Origin: Epiperipatus broadwayi
Taxonomy: Eukaryota; Onychophora; Udeonychophora; Euonychophora; Peripatidae
DNA: 64,000 nt
Direction of reading: 5' to 3'
Assembly (NCBI GenBank): GCA_028023455.1
Contig: JAQFVV010012671.1
Coordinates: 620,001 to 684,000, forward strand
Within the stretch, counting starts at the first letter, position 1. Every line of letters begins with the position of its first letter. The position numbers and the translations under genes are program-made. The notes below the pieces were generated by a model. The model was given only the letters and a program-made list of their open reading frames with translations, made no database searches and was not told where the DNA came from. Below, piece after piece: positions 1 to 8,985 of this stretch.

Positions 1-1917
1 CACTTTTGTAATTGTCATTTATTATTCAAGTTACTTTAGTGAGAATTTTTAAAGAAATAAATCGTAACTTAAAATAAATTGGATTGTTTTTTATAGTGTC
101 TAGTTTTATTGGTAATTAATAATATCATGAAGATTTTGAAATCATCGTTACATATTTGTACTTGATCTATATAATATGTATGCATATATTTTTTATATAA
201 ATCATGGATCTGTTTGATTTGTTGGCAGTTTTTTGTTATTGTATGACATACACATTTGAAAGTAAAGAAATATTTATGCATGTGCATGCATATATAAAAT
301 GATTCTTTATATACCACAAAGTTTTATTTATATGTTTGGCCCCATAATTTATTTTTCAAATTATAAATATACGTGGGTTTTGATATTTTTGGTATAGAGT
401 AAAGACTTTGCTGCCATGCTCACTTATATAAGTTATGATTATGTGTTTGATCCCATGATTTATTTACCATTTCGGATTTGTAGCTGTTGATTTTTGCATT
501 GAATAAAGTGTTTTTCCTTCCCATGCTTTTATATATAGACATTATTTTTAACATGAGTTATTAGTGGGCCTAATTATTATTTCCTATTTATGTCTTTTCA
601 TGGTTGGATCCTATGCACTGCACATAGGTTTTGTGTTGTAGTGATCAGTGTGTGTGAACCTGTATAATGATTAAACCTGTTGATTGTTGATTATGTATTA
701 TTATTGCGAATATATATATATATCTGGAAATTGTTAAGTCTTTGTAAAATTTAAGTATTATTAAGTGTACTAAAGGTAATACTTAGGGAAATATAATATG
801 AACTATCAACTGTCAAATACCTTACCTATTAACTTAAAAAGTTAATTACTATTAGACAAACCTTATTCTATTTAAATAATACCATTATTTAAATCCATAA
901 GTGAATTGTACATTATGTATACTTTATTGTTAAATTGTTAATAAATATTTTATAATTGTTAGACTTGTCGAGCATTTTGTTAACTGTTATTGGCCCTGCT
1001 AATTATTAGTTTGCCAAGAATCTCTACTCTCTGGGATCTAGTTGCAATTTTAGATACTGTGGTAGTCACTTAGTCGATATCCTCATCAGTAAATTATAAA
1101 TGTTCTAGTCTAGAGGTCTAGTGGCACCCTTTGTTGATGGATATTTGGTGCTGGCTGTCCTTTGCAATATATATATATATTAATTAGCTTTTTTTATTTG
1201 TTTTAAAAAATGTAATACTATATTCTTTTAATCATAACTAATTAAGCATTTTTTCTTTTCCTTTTTTTCTTTAGAAAAACAATTATCCTGTCTTACTCAA
1301 TAGTCAATATGCCCCCCCACACACACACACCTAAAAAACCTAATAGTCTTTAATTTTTAATGTTTTTTAAATAATATAATCCATTTCAGCATAGTTCACA
1401 ATATGTGTAATCAATCAAATCTTATAGATTTGTGACATACTCTTCCATGCCTGTATATAAATTTCAGGTGCATTTCTAATTATATATATATATATATTGA
1501 TGTCATTCATTTAGTTAGCACTAGAGTTTTTTCAATTTGGCAACTGTATTTTACTAAATCATATTAGAATATTTCAGTTAGATGAAAAAAAATAAAGCAT
1601 GGTAATCTTTAATTGACTGATAAAAATTACTTCTTGTAATTATATTTTAGATGATGAACCAGTGCTTTGGAGTTTTTTCAAACTTCATCTTTTTAATATA
1701 AAGAATGACTGCACTTTTTTTTCTGATGTTTCTTTCATGAAATATATTTTTTCTATTAGGATGTAATTTTAAAAACATTTTATTTTGACTTTTGTCTAAG
1801 TATTAAATTTTTGGTTAGTTATATTGGACTTTTGGAAACTTTGATGTAATACATCTTTTTTATGGTAACTTTATTTTGCATTATACAAAAGTCAAGTAGG
1901 GTAAGTTATCAGAAAAG
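1..1917. other. AT-rich noncoding DNA, no gene seen
   Basis: No convincing coding region or exon is visible. The stretch holds short AT microsatellites (near 708-723, 1166-1180 and 1481-1498) and a C-run followed by CA repeats near 1312-1331. A faint ~115 bp direct duplication is present: the stretch near 330-421 (centred on a 'tttggccccataattta' block) resembles the stretch near 445-525 ('tttgatcccatgattta'). Short reading frames here have no recognisable motif. Confidence 0.6.
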
Positions 1918-2467
1918 TTAAACCACTAGATATCACATGACCACTATCTCTTATACTAGCACATAATTGTTATTAAACAAGGCAAAACTCTCTCCATACA
2001 GTAGTGCCACCCTGTGCCAACCAGAGTAATCAATGGATGCCAGAAGGCTTGTGCATAAAATCCCTATCTAGTGCCTACTCATCCAATATCCCCAGACTAG
2101 TTTCTGGCTTGTGGCCTTTGTCAGTGAGGAGCCTTGGATCTGAGAGCACTGCACCTAGATCTTAGGATCTAATGCAACCCTCCAGCAGCCAACTTTTAAC
2201 TCTATTTAACTACAAAACTATGAGAATGAAATTGAAAATATGATATTTTCAATCTAAGATCAATATCTTATATAGTCATATGAGTCTGAACTCAGTTCAG
2301 CACCCATACATTTTGGGGTCTTTGGCTCTTTAACAACCATAGCTGCCATTATCCTATTAGGCAGGATTGGTGTTAAACCATTAAACATCACATGATCACT
2401 ATCTCTTATATTAGCACATAATTGTTATTAAACAAGGCAAAACTCTCTATACAGTAGTGCCACCCTG
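1918..2467 (-). mobile_element. HF repeat, copy A: tandem 1.2-unit hammerhead-bearing element
   Basis: One full unit of about 454 bp runs from 1918 to 2371. It is followed directly by the first ~96 bp of a second unit (2372-2467), recognisable by the shared blocks 'atcacatga', 'agcacataattgttatta' and 'cagtagtgccaccctg'. The same unit occurs at 4367-4828, 14647-14731, 52222-52903 and 56575-57130, so this is a dispersed repeat. Read on the minus strand it contains a hammerhead-ribozyme-like motif (2089-2130). Tandem partial terminal repeats carrying hammerheads are known from the pseudo-LTRs of Penelope-like retroelements, and such an element lies 1.4 kb downstream. Inference: this is a nonautonomous or solo-pLTR derivative of such an element. 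No target-site duplication is obvious here. Confidence 0.75.
2089..2130 (-). ncRNA. Degenerate hammerhead-ribozyme-like motif, HF copy A
   Basis: On the minus strand the order is stem I strand TCCTCA, core CTGACAA, a GGC/GCC stem II, GAAA, a two-base-pair stem III (AC-TA-GT), cleavage-site C, and stem I partner TGGGGA. The core differs from the hammerhead consensus CTGANGA by G to A at the conserved position 8, so self-cleavage is expected to be weak or lost. The layout is otherwise the same as the intact-core copy at 52389-52430. Confidence 0.55.
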
Positions 2468-2944
2468 AGCTGACTGTATGCAAACAATTATTTGATTATA
2501 CCTTTCCTGAAGATATCAATAGGCCAGCTTACAGAGATTCCAGTGCTAGCTGAAGAATTATCATAATATGATTTTATATGTATACTAATTAATCTAATAT
2601 GTAAGGATGCACAAACAAAGTTATTACAGCCATATGTATATATTATGCATACAGAAGATCCACTCCATGAATAGGTATTAGTTGGTAAGTAAAATATTTA
2701 ATTTACAAGATTTAAAAACAAATAACTTTTGTCTAAATTATTCAATTAAAACTAAAATAGTGAAAGAAATAATAAATGATATTTCCATTTTTTTATTTTA
2801 TTAAAAAACCAACAACTTGGGAATCTTTCTTAAATATTGGAAGAGAAGCCACAAAAGCCTGAATTATAAAAGAACATTCCAAACTAGATCTAACAATATT
2901 TTTTTAAAAAGGAAAACTTTTACTTACCATTAGGAATAATGAGA
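2468..2944. repeat. Short repeat fragment, then AT-rich DNA
   Basis: About 100 bp (2468-2565, with 'gattatacctttcctga' and 'agctgaagaattat') resemble a segment inside the right arm of the large inverted repeat (about 32965-33075) and, inverted, its left-arm counterpart (about 31431-31500). The remainder to 2944 is AT-rich with no recognisable gene. Confidence 0.4.
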
Positions 2945-3790
2945 ATTAATAATTTTGATCTGAAGGGGGATAATAATAATACACACAGTGTGTGTCTTAT
3001 ATTATTGGTTTATGACATTCAAAGATGTCAATTTTAAATTATTATGCAGCACATCTGAGTCCTTATACATAAACATATTGAAATATATGTAAATTACAAT
3101 GTAATAGCATATATTTTTTATATTATTTTAATCAAAATCAGAATGATATATTTATAGTGCAACTTAGCAGACCTTATTTTCATTTTAATATTATTTCTAA
3201 CTAATAAATTTATATTTCATTAAGTTCTTGGAATTATCACTTGCTTACAGTAACTTTTATAAAACTTTTGTACCCTGAGCTATATTTGTGTATAAGGGTT
3301 ATGAGATCCAGATAATTATGATGATCTTAGTTGGTGAAAAGGATATTCTTTGAAGTCCATGCACTAAATTTTATTTAGCTTTTATTATTAAAAATTAAGT
3401 TTATAGTTGACCAGTACATTAATAGTACTAAGTGGCCAGAGGACATTGATGATGATCAGCATGTTTTAGTATCCCAGCATTATTTTTTAATTGTCATATT
3501 CTTATGGATTAGCACTTAAGTTTGTGCATCCAAATTATTGTTTATATAGTATGCCCCAAGTTTGGCAAGGGCTAAATAATTAGCCTGGTCTATAGTGAGC
3601 CACTATCAAATCCAGTCACGAGGTTGACTGTTGATTTTATTTTTTTAATCCATTCTTGATAATAAATGATTGCTATTTATCTGTAATACTGATAAACTTA
3701 TAGTTAGTCTTTTTTCTTTGTGATCTCTCATCCTCATATTCATTTATTCCTTGTATATGTAAATTTGATTTGTTAACTGGAGTTGATGAT
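2945..3790 (+). repeat. E1 repeat fragment, third copy of the large inverted-repeat sequence
   Basis: This segment matches, in the same orientation, the right arm of the large inverted repeat. Blocks at 2990-3115 ('gcacatctgagtccttat', 'taaattacaatgtaata') correspond to parts of 34745-35125. The blocks at 3225-3790 correspond to about 36330-36900: 'gttttagtatcccagcat', 'tttgtgcatccaaattat', 'aaacttatagttagt' and 'tgatctctcat' recur in the same order. The sequence between them (35.1-36.3 kb in the arm) is missing here, so this is an internally deleted copy. Its presence shows that the arm sequence is a dispersed repeat and not a unique locus. No coding potential is seen. Confidence 0.7.
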
Positions 3791-3949
3791 GATGCATGCC
3801 ATCTCCTTCAGGTCTACCCTCATTTTTCTATACAATTCCAGCCATTGAGGAAGTTACCCAAAAATTTCCCCTAAAACAAACATCAGAATTATGCTAGAGA
3901 GTTAAAAGAACACTTGAGAGACATCAAATGCAGAAGCAGGAACCAAACA

Positions 3950-4366
3950 TTTCATGTGATGAGAGGAAGGCTATTAAATTTCTCAAACAATATACATTTA
4001 TAATCGTTATTCCTGCTGACAAATATAACACTCCTGTTATAATTGATAAAACTGAGGCCAATACAAAAAAGTAGCAAAAAAATTCAATTCCAAATATAGA
4101 GGTAAAATTACAAGCATTATTTCAGAAACATTGTAGGTATTTCAATGATTCAGAAAAAAGAAAATTAACTTTGTTTTTCAGTAAGATTCTTTACCTGCAT
4201 AGACTACCTAAAAACCATAAAGGCAATGTTCCATTGAGGCCCTTTTCAAAATTTCTTCTCAAAGTTCTTAGTTTACTGGCACACAGGACACAATCCATCA
4301 GAGATTCTAAGCACTTTGTAGAATTAGTCAGGTACATGAAAATGAAAAAAAGTAACATGTTGGTAA
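3950..4366 (+). pseudogene. PLE ORF, N-terminal and RT-fingers part (broken)
   Basis: Translation around 3965-4070 reads as a lysine-rich stretch leading into 'IVIPADKYNTPVIIDKTEA', the motif that precedes the RT domain in Penelope-like proteins (family consensus approximately I-PADKGN-V-D). It ends at a stop near 4072. A second open stretch, about 4171-4366, contains 'LPKNHKGNVPLRPF' and 'SKHFVELVRYMKM', matching the family's LPKIHK-PLRPI and downstream helix. The reading is cut at 4366 by the inserted HF element. A small in-frame loss after PLRPF removes the usual 'IVS' residues. No start codon can be assigned. Confidence 0.8.
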
Positions 4367-4828
4367 TGTTGTTAAAACAGGCAAGACTCTCCATACAGAA
4401 ATGCCATTCAGTGCTAACCAGAGTAATCAATAAATGTCAGAAGGCTTGTGCATAAAATCTTTATCTAGTGCCTACTCATACAATATCCCCAGACTAATTT
4501 CTGGCTTGTGGCCTTTGTCAATTTTATTTTCATAGTTTTGTAGTTAAGTAGAGATAAAAGGTGACTGCTGGACAGTTGCATTAGGTCCTAAGATCTAGGT
4601 ACAGTGCTCTCAAATGCAAAGCTCCTCACTGTTGAAGGCCACAAGCCAGAAACTAGTCTGGGGATATTGTATGAGTAGGCACTATATAGGGATTTTATGC
4701 ACAAGCCTTCTGGCATCCATTCATTACTCTGGTTGGCATTGAGTGGGGCTACTGTATAGAGAGTTTTGCTATTTTAATAACAGCAATGTACTAGTATAAG
4801 AAATAGTGATCACGTGATGTTTGGTAAG
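4367..4828 (+). mobile_element. HF repeat, copy B: foldback copy inserted in the PLE RT gene
   Basis: This is a 462 bp insertion made of two HF segments in opposite orientation. A left arm (4367 to about 4519, running from 'aaaacaggcaagactctcc' to 'ttgtggcctttgtca') is joined to a longer inverted right arm (about 4520-4828) that ends in 'gatcacgtgatgttt'. The insertion is flanked by the 9 bp direct repeat 'tgttggtaa' (4358-4366 and 4829-4837), a likely target-site duplication. The PLE reading before the first repeat and after the second join at RT motif A, which independently supports these borders. The right arm carries a hammerhead-like motif in the plus orientation (4623-4664). Confidence 0.8.
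4623..4664 (+). ncRNA. Hammerhead-ribozyme-like motif, HF copy B
   Basis: The layout is stem I TCCTCA (4623-4628), core CTGTTGA (4629-4635), stem II GGC (4637-4639) with GCC (4645-4647) around a CACAA loop, GAAA (4649-4652), short stem III, cleavage-site C at 4658, and stem I partner TGGGGA (4659-4664). Stem I pairs over six positions with one G-U. The core has T where A is conserved at position 6, so activity is doubtful. Confidence 0.6.
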
Positions 4829-4837
4829 TGTTGGTAA

Positions 4838-5273
4838 GTTTGGTGTGAAAAGTCTATTTAAAAATGTACCATGTGTTGAGGACATTATCTATTGTAAGGA
4901 TAAGGTTATAATCTATAAACTAGAACAAATCTACAATGAAATTTTAATGTTCTGCAAAATAACAGCATACTTTCAATATAATTCAGAATTCTTCCAACAA
5001 AATCAAGGGATGGCCATGGGATCACTACTGCCATCTTTGCTCAGTAACATTTACATGAAAGAACTTGAAACCACAGCCATAAATACTAATCCATGTCTGC
5101 CTAAAGTGTGGCTACACTATGTTGATGATACATTTATAGTATGGCCATATGATGTGGTGCAATTACAACCATTCTGGGTGCATATCAACAATGTATTTCC
5201 AATTAAATTCAGAATGGAATCAGAACAAGAACAAAAATTGACATTCTTAGAAGACTCCCTCAGGGCAAATTAA
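4838..5273 (+). pseudogene. PLE reverse transcriptase core (inactive)
   Basis: An open stretch (its frame stays open from 4821 to a stop at 5273) encodes the palm of a Penelope-like RT. Motif A reads 'FGVKSLFKNVP', where the family has FDV-SLFTNVP, so the first catalytic aspartate is replaced by glycine. 'QGMAMGS' (about 5004-5024) is the B motif, with one proline after it disrupted ('LLPSLLSNIYM'). 'HYVDDTFIVW' (about 5115-5144) is motif C with both catalytic aspartates kept. 'KLTFLED' near the end is the D/E region. The lost motif-A aspartate means this enzyme cannot work even if expressed. The first bases of the open frame (4821-4837) belong to the HF insertion and its target duplication, so the methionine at 4821 is not a real start. 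Confidence 0.88.
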
Positions 5274-5278
5274 AAGCA

Positions 5279-5860
5279 ACAGTGTATAGGAAATTCTATG
5301 TATACTGTCAAATACTTGGCATATACATCCAATCAATCAGAAGCATTAAACAAGAAATTATACTATCTCTATGGAACAGAGCAAAGGAAGTTTGTTCAAA
5401 AACCAGTGATTTGGAAAATGAAAAGATTCATATAGAACAAATTCTCATGAAAAATGGTTAACCATCAGCGGTCATCAAAAAAACCTTTAATAGACAACAA
5501 AAATAAATACCAAAAGAAAACAAACAGTTGTTGGCACTGTAGTATATTCATACATATCAGAAGTGGCAGACAGATTAAAGAAAATTTGCAATCCATATAA
5601 CATTAAAATATATTTCCAAAGCCATACCACTCTTTAAAAGAAATACCAAAAGAAAAAAAACAGTTGTTGGCCCTTGCAGTCCATATAACATTAAAATATC
5701 TTTCCAAAGCCATACCACTCTTTGAGGAATTTTTATTTCTACCAAGTCTAAACTGGAAATGCTGAAAAACAAAAACTGCTTTTATGAAATACTATATGAA
5801 TGTGGAAGGAAATATATTGGAGAGATTTGTTGCATTGTTAAACAGTAATTGAAATAACAC
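5279..5860 (+). pseudogene. PLE linker and GIY-YIG endonuclease remnant
   Basis: After a frameshift the plus strand reads 'TVYRKF' at about 5279, then 'NRAKEVCSKTSDLENEKIHI' to about 5440, matching the PLE segment between RT and endonuclease. A segment at 5505-5634 (with 'acagttgttggc' and 'catataacattaaaatat') is partly repeated at 5641-5723, an internal duplication with a ~47 bp deletion. At about 5764-5850 the reading 'NCFYEILYECGRKYIGE' gives the GIY-YIG nuclease signature in its PLE form, with the conserved tyrosines and glycine in place. A stop follows within about 20 codons. Confidence 0.8.
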
Positions 5861-6065
5861 AAACTAAGGTTAAAAGTTGTACTTATGATTCTATGTTAAA
5901 TTGAGAAAGTAGAAAAATATTGGGGAGAGGAAAAGGTGTAAAGAAGAAAATGGAGCTGCTCATATGACAATGCCAAATAATCTTATAAGTCAACACAGTG
6001 TGGAAATACCCACTGTATAAAACCTTCTAATTAATTGTCCTTTTAGAAAATTTTTTAAAAAAAAT

Positions 6066-6215
6066 TAGGGTCTCAGGAGGATTTGAACCAACCCTCAAAT
6101 ATAAGTATGTGGAAATTCTACTATCTGCTGTCTTTGAAAGAATAGCTGTTGGCTAGAGCATTTGTCTTAAATTTAAATATTCAAGAATCTAAAGGTGTGA
6201 GTTCGACTCCTATGT
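6066..6215. repeat. Two head-to-head tRNA-like (SINE head) sequences
   Basis: On the plus strand 6136-6215 contains an A-box-like 'gttggctagagca' (6148-6160) and a B-box 'gagttcgactcc' (6199-6210), spaced like the internal RNA polymerase III promoter of a tRNA. On the minus strand 6066-6150 contains the B-box-like 'ggttcaaatcc' (6079-6089). The two heads diverge from a shared 'ctttgaaag' centre near 6132-6140. I could not fold either into a full cloverleaf with a 7 bp acceptor stem, so these are more likely SINE heads or tRNA pseudogenes than working tRNAs. Confidence 0.5.
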
Positions 6216-7320
6216 AAATACTGTCATTTGTCAGGCCCGCAACACTTAAAAAAAGAGTGGAGAATAATACTACTCAAAACATTGTATAATTACTAATCAG
6301 TATTGTTTATTCGTGTGTTACTGCTAACAAGTTGCTTGTATTTGAAAAGTTTAAATAAAGTTTAAAATTTTCTGTACTTTCAACATTTACTGGTAGATGA
6401 TGGAAATAATCCAACATATTATCATACTCATAACAAGTATGGGAAATTACTTCCCACACCAGTTATGATAATGAAATACAATTTGATTTTTTTATAAGCA
6501 TTACTTGAACAAAATATTATATTTACATAAAAAAGTAGAAAATAACTGTAGATTGAAAAAATGTAGATATTGAAGTGGTACATATCTGCATGCATATATG
6601 CTTGCTTTATGTTTTTTTGAATTATAACTTACTTCCCATTGTATATAATTTATTTCTCAATATCCACACACATTAGTAATATGCACATGGGTGCATATAT
6701 AATTTTATGTTTTAAAGTTAAAAGCTGATTGTTTTAACTCATGCTATATTATTTTAAGAAAAAAGTATCTTGTTAAAAGCATAATCAGTTAAGAAAGAAA
6801 TGTTAATATATTGCATACAATGGGAGGAAAGTAAGAAGCCATTACAGGAGGGAATGTAAGTGCCATATTTCCCTATCTAGAGATACAATTGGTTGTAATA
6901 GTTACAGTTAATACTTTCAGAGTCTATACACATTTTAAGGTATTAAATGAAAGTAAAAAAACAACGGCAAGGAAAACAGTTTGGCTGCACACAAGGCATG
7001 AGGAAGTAGAAAACTAATGAAACATCAATTAAAAGTCAAAGCAGGACTAAATTCATTAAGAATTAAAAAACTGACTCCAGGCATAAAATTAGGTATATAA
7101 GTGTGGAAAGGGGCATTGTGTTAGAAAAATCATATATTTGGCACAAGATCCTATTTAGATGAGGTATAATATTTGCACAAGATCATATTTATATTTAGCT
7201 TAATATTTTGCACAAGATCTTATATATTCAGCGTAATCTTTTAATTAGTTATCCCACTTAAAATCCTGCTTATTACTCTTGTTATTCATGAAGAAAAAAA
7301 AGAGAAAAGGTTAAAAGTAC
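6216..7320. other. AT-rich noncoding DNA with small inverted repeats
   Basis: No gene is seen. There is an imperfect ~50 bp hairpin at about 6419-6473 (halves around 'gtatgggaa' and 'ttccca'). A pair of inverted ~20 bp blocks, 'acttacttcccattgtat' (about 6629) and 'atacaatgggaggaaagtaag' (about 6815), frames ~200 bp and could be the ends of an old MITE. At 7135-7240 a loose triple repeat of 'gcacaagatc(c/a)tat' occurs at ~50 bp spacing. Confidence 0.45.
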
Positions 7321-7436
7321 CTGCTATTATGAGTGAATAGATGGATGTCAGCTTCTCCATGGTCATCAGTGAAGATTGGCATCCAGAAAAGTTCCAGCAA
7401 CATGATTAAGATCCATCTACATCCTACCATCTTCAT
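7321..7436 (-). CDS. Possible first coding exon of a secreted protein (partial)
   Basis: The minus strand from an ATG at 7436 encodes 38 codons beginning 'MKMVGCRWILIMLLELFW', a good signal-peptide shape: a basic start, a hydrophobic core and then polar residues 'TDDHGEADIHLFTHNS'. It ends at a strong splice-donor-like junction, GCAG|GTACTTT (7321/7320), in phase 2. Local GC is clearly above the surroundings. An upstream in-frame ATG at 7499 exists, but the one at 7436 gives the cleaner signal peptide. The following 'DIHLFTHNS' faintly recalls the start of the secreted lipase domain, but this is only an impression. No partner exon is identified. Chance or a degraded repeat remains possible. 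Confidence 0.3.
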
Positions 7437-8792
7437 GCAAGTCTGAAGACCATGAATCTGCATATCCATCTGTGCAGAAGTTCCAAAAGGCAGTATCATC
7501 TTGCTGGTAGTCTTAACTTACTAAATTATATATATATTTATTATTGATGTTAAATCTATGGATCTTAATTATTTAGCAAAATAAAAATCTACTTTGTATG
7601 TTTATTTATGTTACTTTGAATGATGGAGGAAGTTAAATTTTAAATCATTAAATGTGTTTACACGTCTCTGCTTTCAAAGTCCCAAGAGATGGAGCAAGCC
7701 AAGAAGATGCTAAATTTAAAGCTGTAAAATTTTAAAGTAATAACAATATGTATCTAAATTGATTTTTTGGTTTTCTTTTCTCAATCTTAGTCTCTCCTAT
7801 CATATCAAGTAAGGTTATTTTTCAATTTCTTAGAATTATGTAAAGAATTAGTGAAGGATGGCGATTGTATTCCCATTCAATTAATTATATAAATCATTTT
7901 TTTGTTTATCTTGTCGCTCTAAATATAAACCAGCCCATGTGCTAAAAATTAAATTTATAATTGAAGATATCTGTGATAAAACAATATATTAATTCAAGTT
8001 TAACTTCATGTGTCTCTAAAGTTAATAATTCTATATTAAAATGATCCTCTGTAATGAAAACTAATATTAAGACTGTTATATTTATAATTCAAGATTCTAT
8101 TATGTAAAAGTACTATTAATAAAGTTATCAAGATATATGTATTGCATTGCTTATTGATGCAGTAGATGTAAGAAGTAATGGATCATGCTATCAGTCTATA
8201 TTAGGGATAATTAATCTTCTTTATAATTTAAATGTTACATAATTGAATAAAGTTATTCAATTGCCAAAGCAAACTCACCCATGGTTTTGTACATGACAGA
8301 TATAGTATTTTACTTTGTAGGATTATAGAAATAATTAAATTCCAAAGTCATATAAATAACCACAAGATAAATAAATTAATGTAGGGCCTTAGTGAGTACT
8401 GGTGTATGGTAAAGTCACAAGTTGATAAAGAACTCTGAGAAAAGAGTCTGTATTTTAACCCTGAGCAAACTGTGTTATGTCAAAGATGATAATTATGTAG
8501 CTTAAATGAGAAAGCCTAGGTAGAGGTTTAAACTAGAAGCATGGGGTAGCCCTATGTCTACTGGTAGAGAGTCCCTGCTTGTTTTTTTTGGTCTTGTTGA
8601 TTGATTGCACAATCTTGACCATTACAATATAAAATCGCTTACAATTAGATTATAAATACAGAACACACAAAACAGACCATTATTATATATTACATAATGA
8701 GCGTGCTAAGATTTTTTGAATATTCCTATACTCAGACTGGTTTTTCAGTTTATATTAACCTCAGTTTATATTAACACGTTCAGTTTATATTA
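7437..8792. other. AT-rich noncoding DNA
   Basis: No gene is seen. The first ~60 bp keep the raised GC of the adjoining possible exon and may be its 5' untranslated part. Near 8747-8793 the 14 bp word 'cagtttatattaac' is repeated three times with small spacers, directly before the SF repeat. Confidence 0.5.
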
Positions 8793-8985
8793 ATCATCAG
8801 ATTTTCAATGATAAGTTTGAAGATTTGCTATCTTAATATAAATGAACAGTGATTATATATATATATGTGTTGAAGATTGGAGATCATTTATCTTTTTCAC
8901 ATATAGGTGGTCATGTGTATCAGTTGTATAAGATGTATTGGATAGCTGTAAGGTGCTTGAAAGTCTGAATTCAAATCCCTTATAA
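8793..8985 (+). repeat. SF repeat, single arm
   Basis: This matches the right arms of the foldback copies at 20127-20964, 50667-51082 and 61597-62190. Shared blocks in order are 'gatttgctatcttaatataa', 'gatcatttatctttttcaca', 'tggtcatgtgtat', 'gtattggatagctgta' and 'gcttgaaagtctga'. It ends in the B-box-like 'attcaaatcc' (8969-8978), as in tRNA-derived SINEs. Unlike the other copies it has no inverted partner. Weakly similar 15-mers flank it (near 8639 and 8977), a possible old target duplication. Confidence 0.6.

Larger units (their letters stand above)
3830..6060 (+). mobile_element. Degenerate Penelope-like retroelement (PLE), interrupted by an HF insertion
   Basis: The plus strand carries, in broken frames, the diagnostic order of a Penelope-like element: an N-terminal 'PADK' region (about 3960-4070), the RT fingers block with 'LPKNHKGNVPLRPF' (about 4200-4245), RT core with 'QGMAMGS' and 'YVDD' (4838-5273), a linker (5279-5470), and a GIY-YIG endonuclease remnant (5764-5850). 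The element is dead: it has many stops, a frameshift near 5250-5280, a 462 bp insertion at 4367-4828, and an internal duplication at 5505-5723. GIY-YIG-bearing PLEs insert by target-primed reverse transcription and usually carry pseudo-LTRs with hammerhead motifs. The boundaries given are where recognisable coding begins and ends, not proven element ends. Confidence 0.85.

Noticed and set aside
4191-4430. Minus-strand frame overlapping the PLE and HF junction
   Set aside because: It is antisense to recognised PLE coding sequence and runs into the inserted HF repeat; no motif.
5575-5772. Minus-strand frame in the PLE linker
   Set aside because: It is produced by the internal duplication and antisense to PLE sequence.
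6136-6215. Functional tRNA gene
   Set aside because: A and B boxes are present, but no full cloverleaf or 7 bp acceptor stem could be formed by eye.
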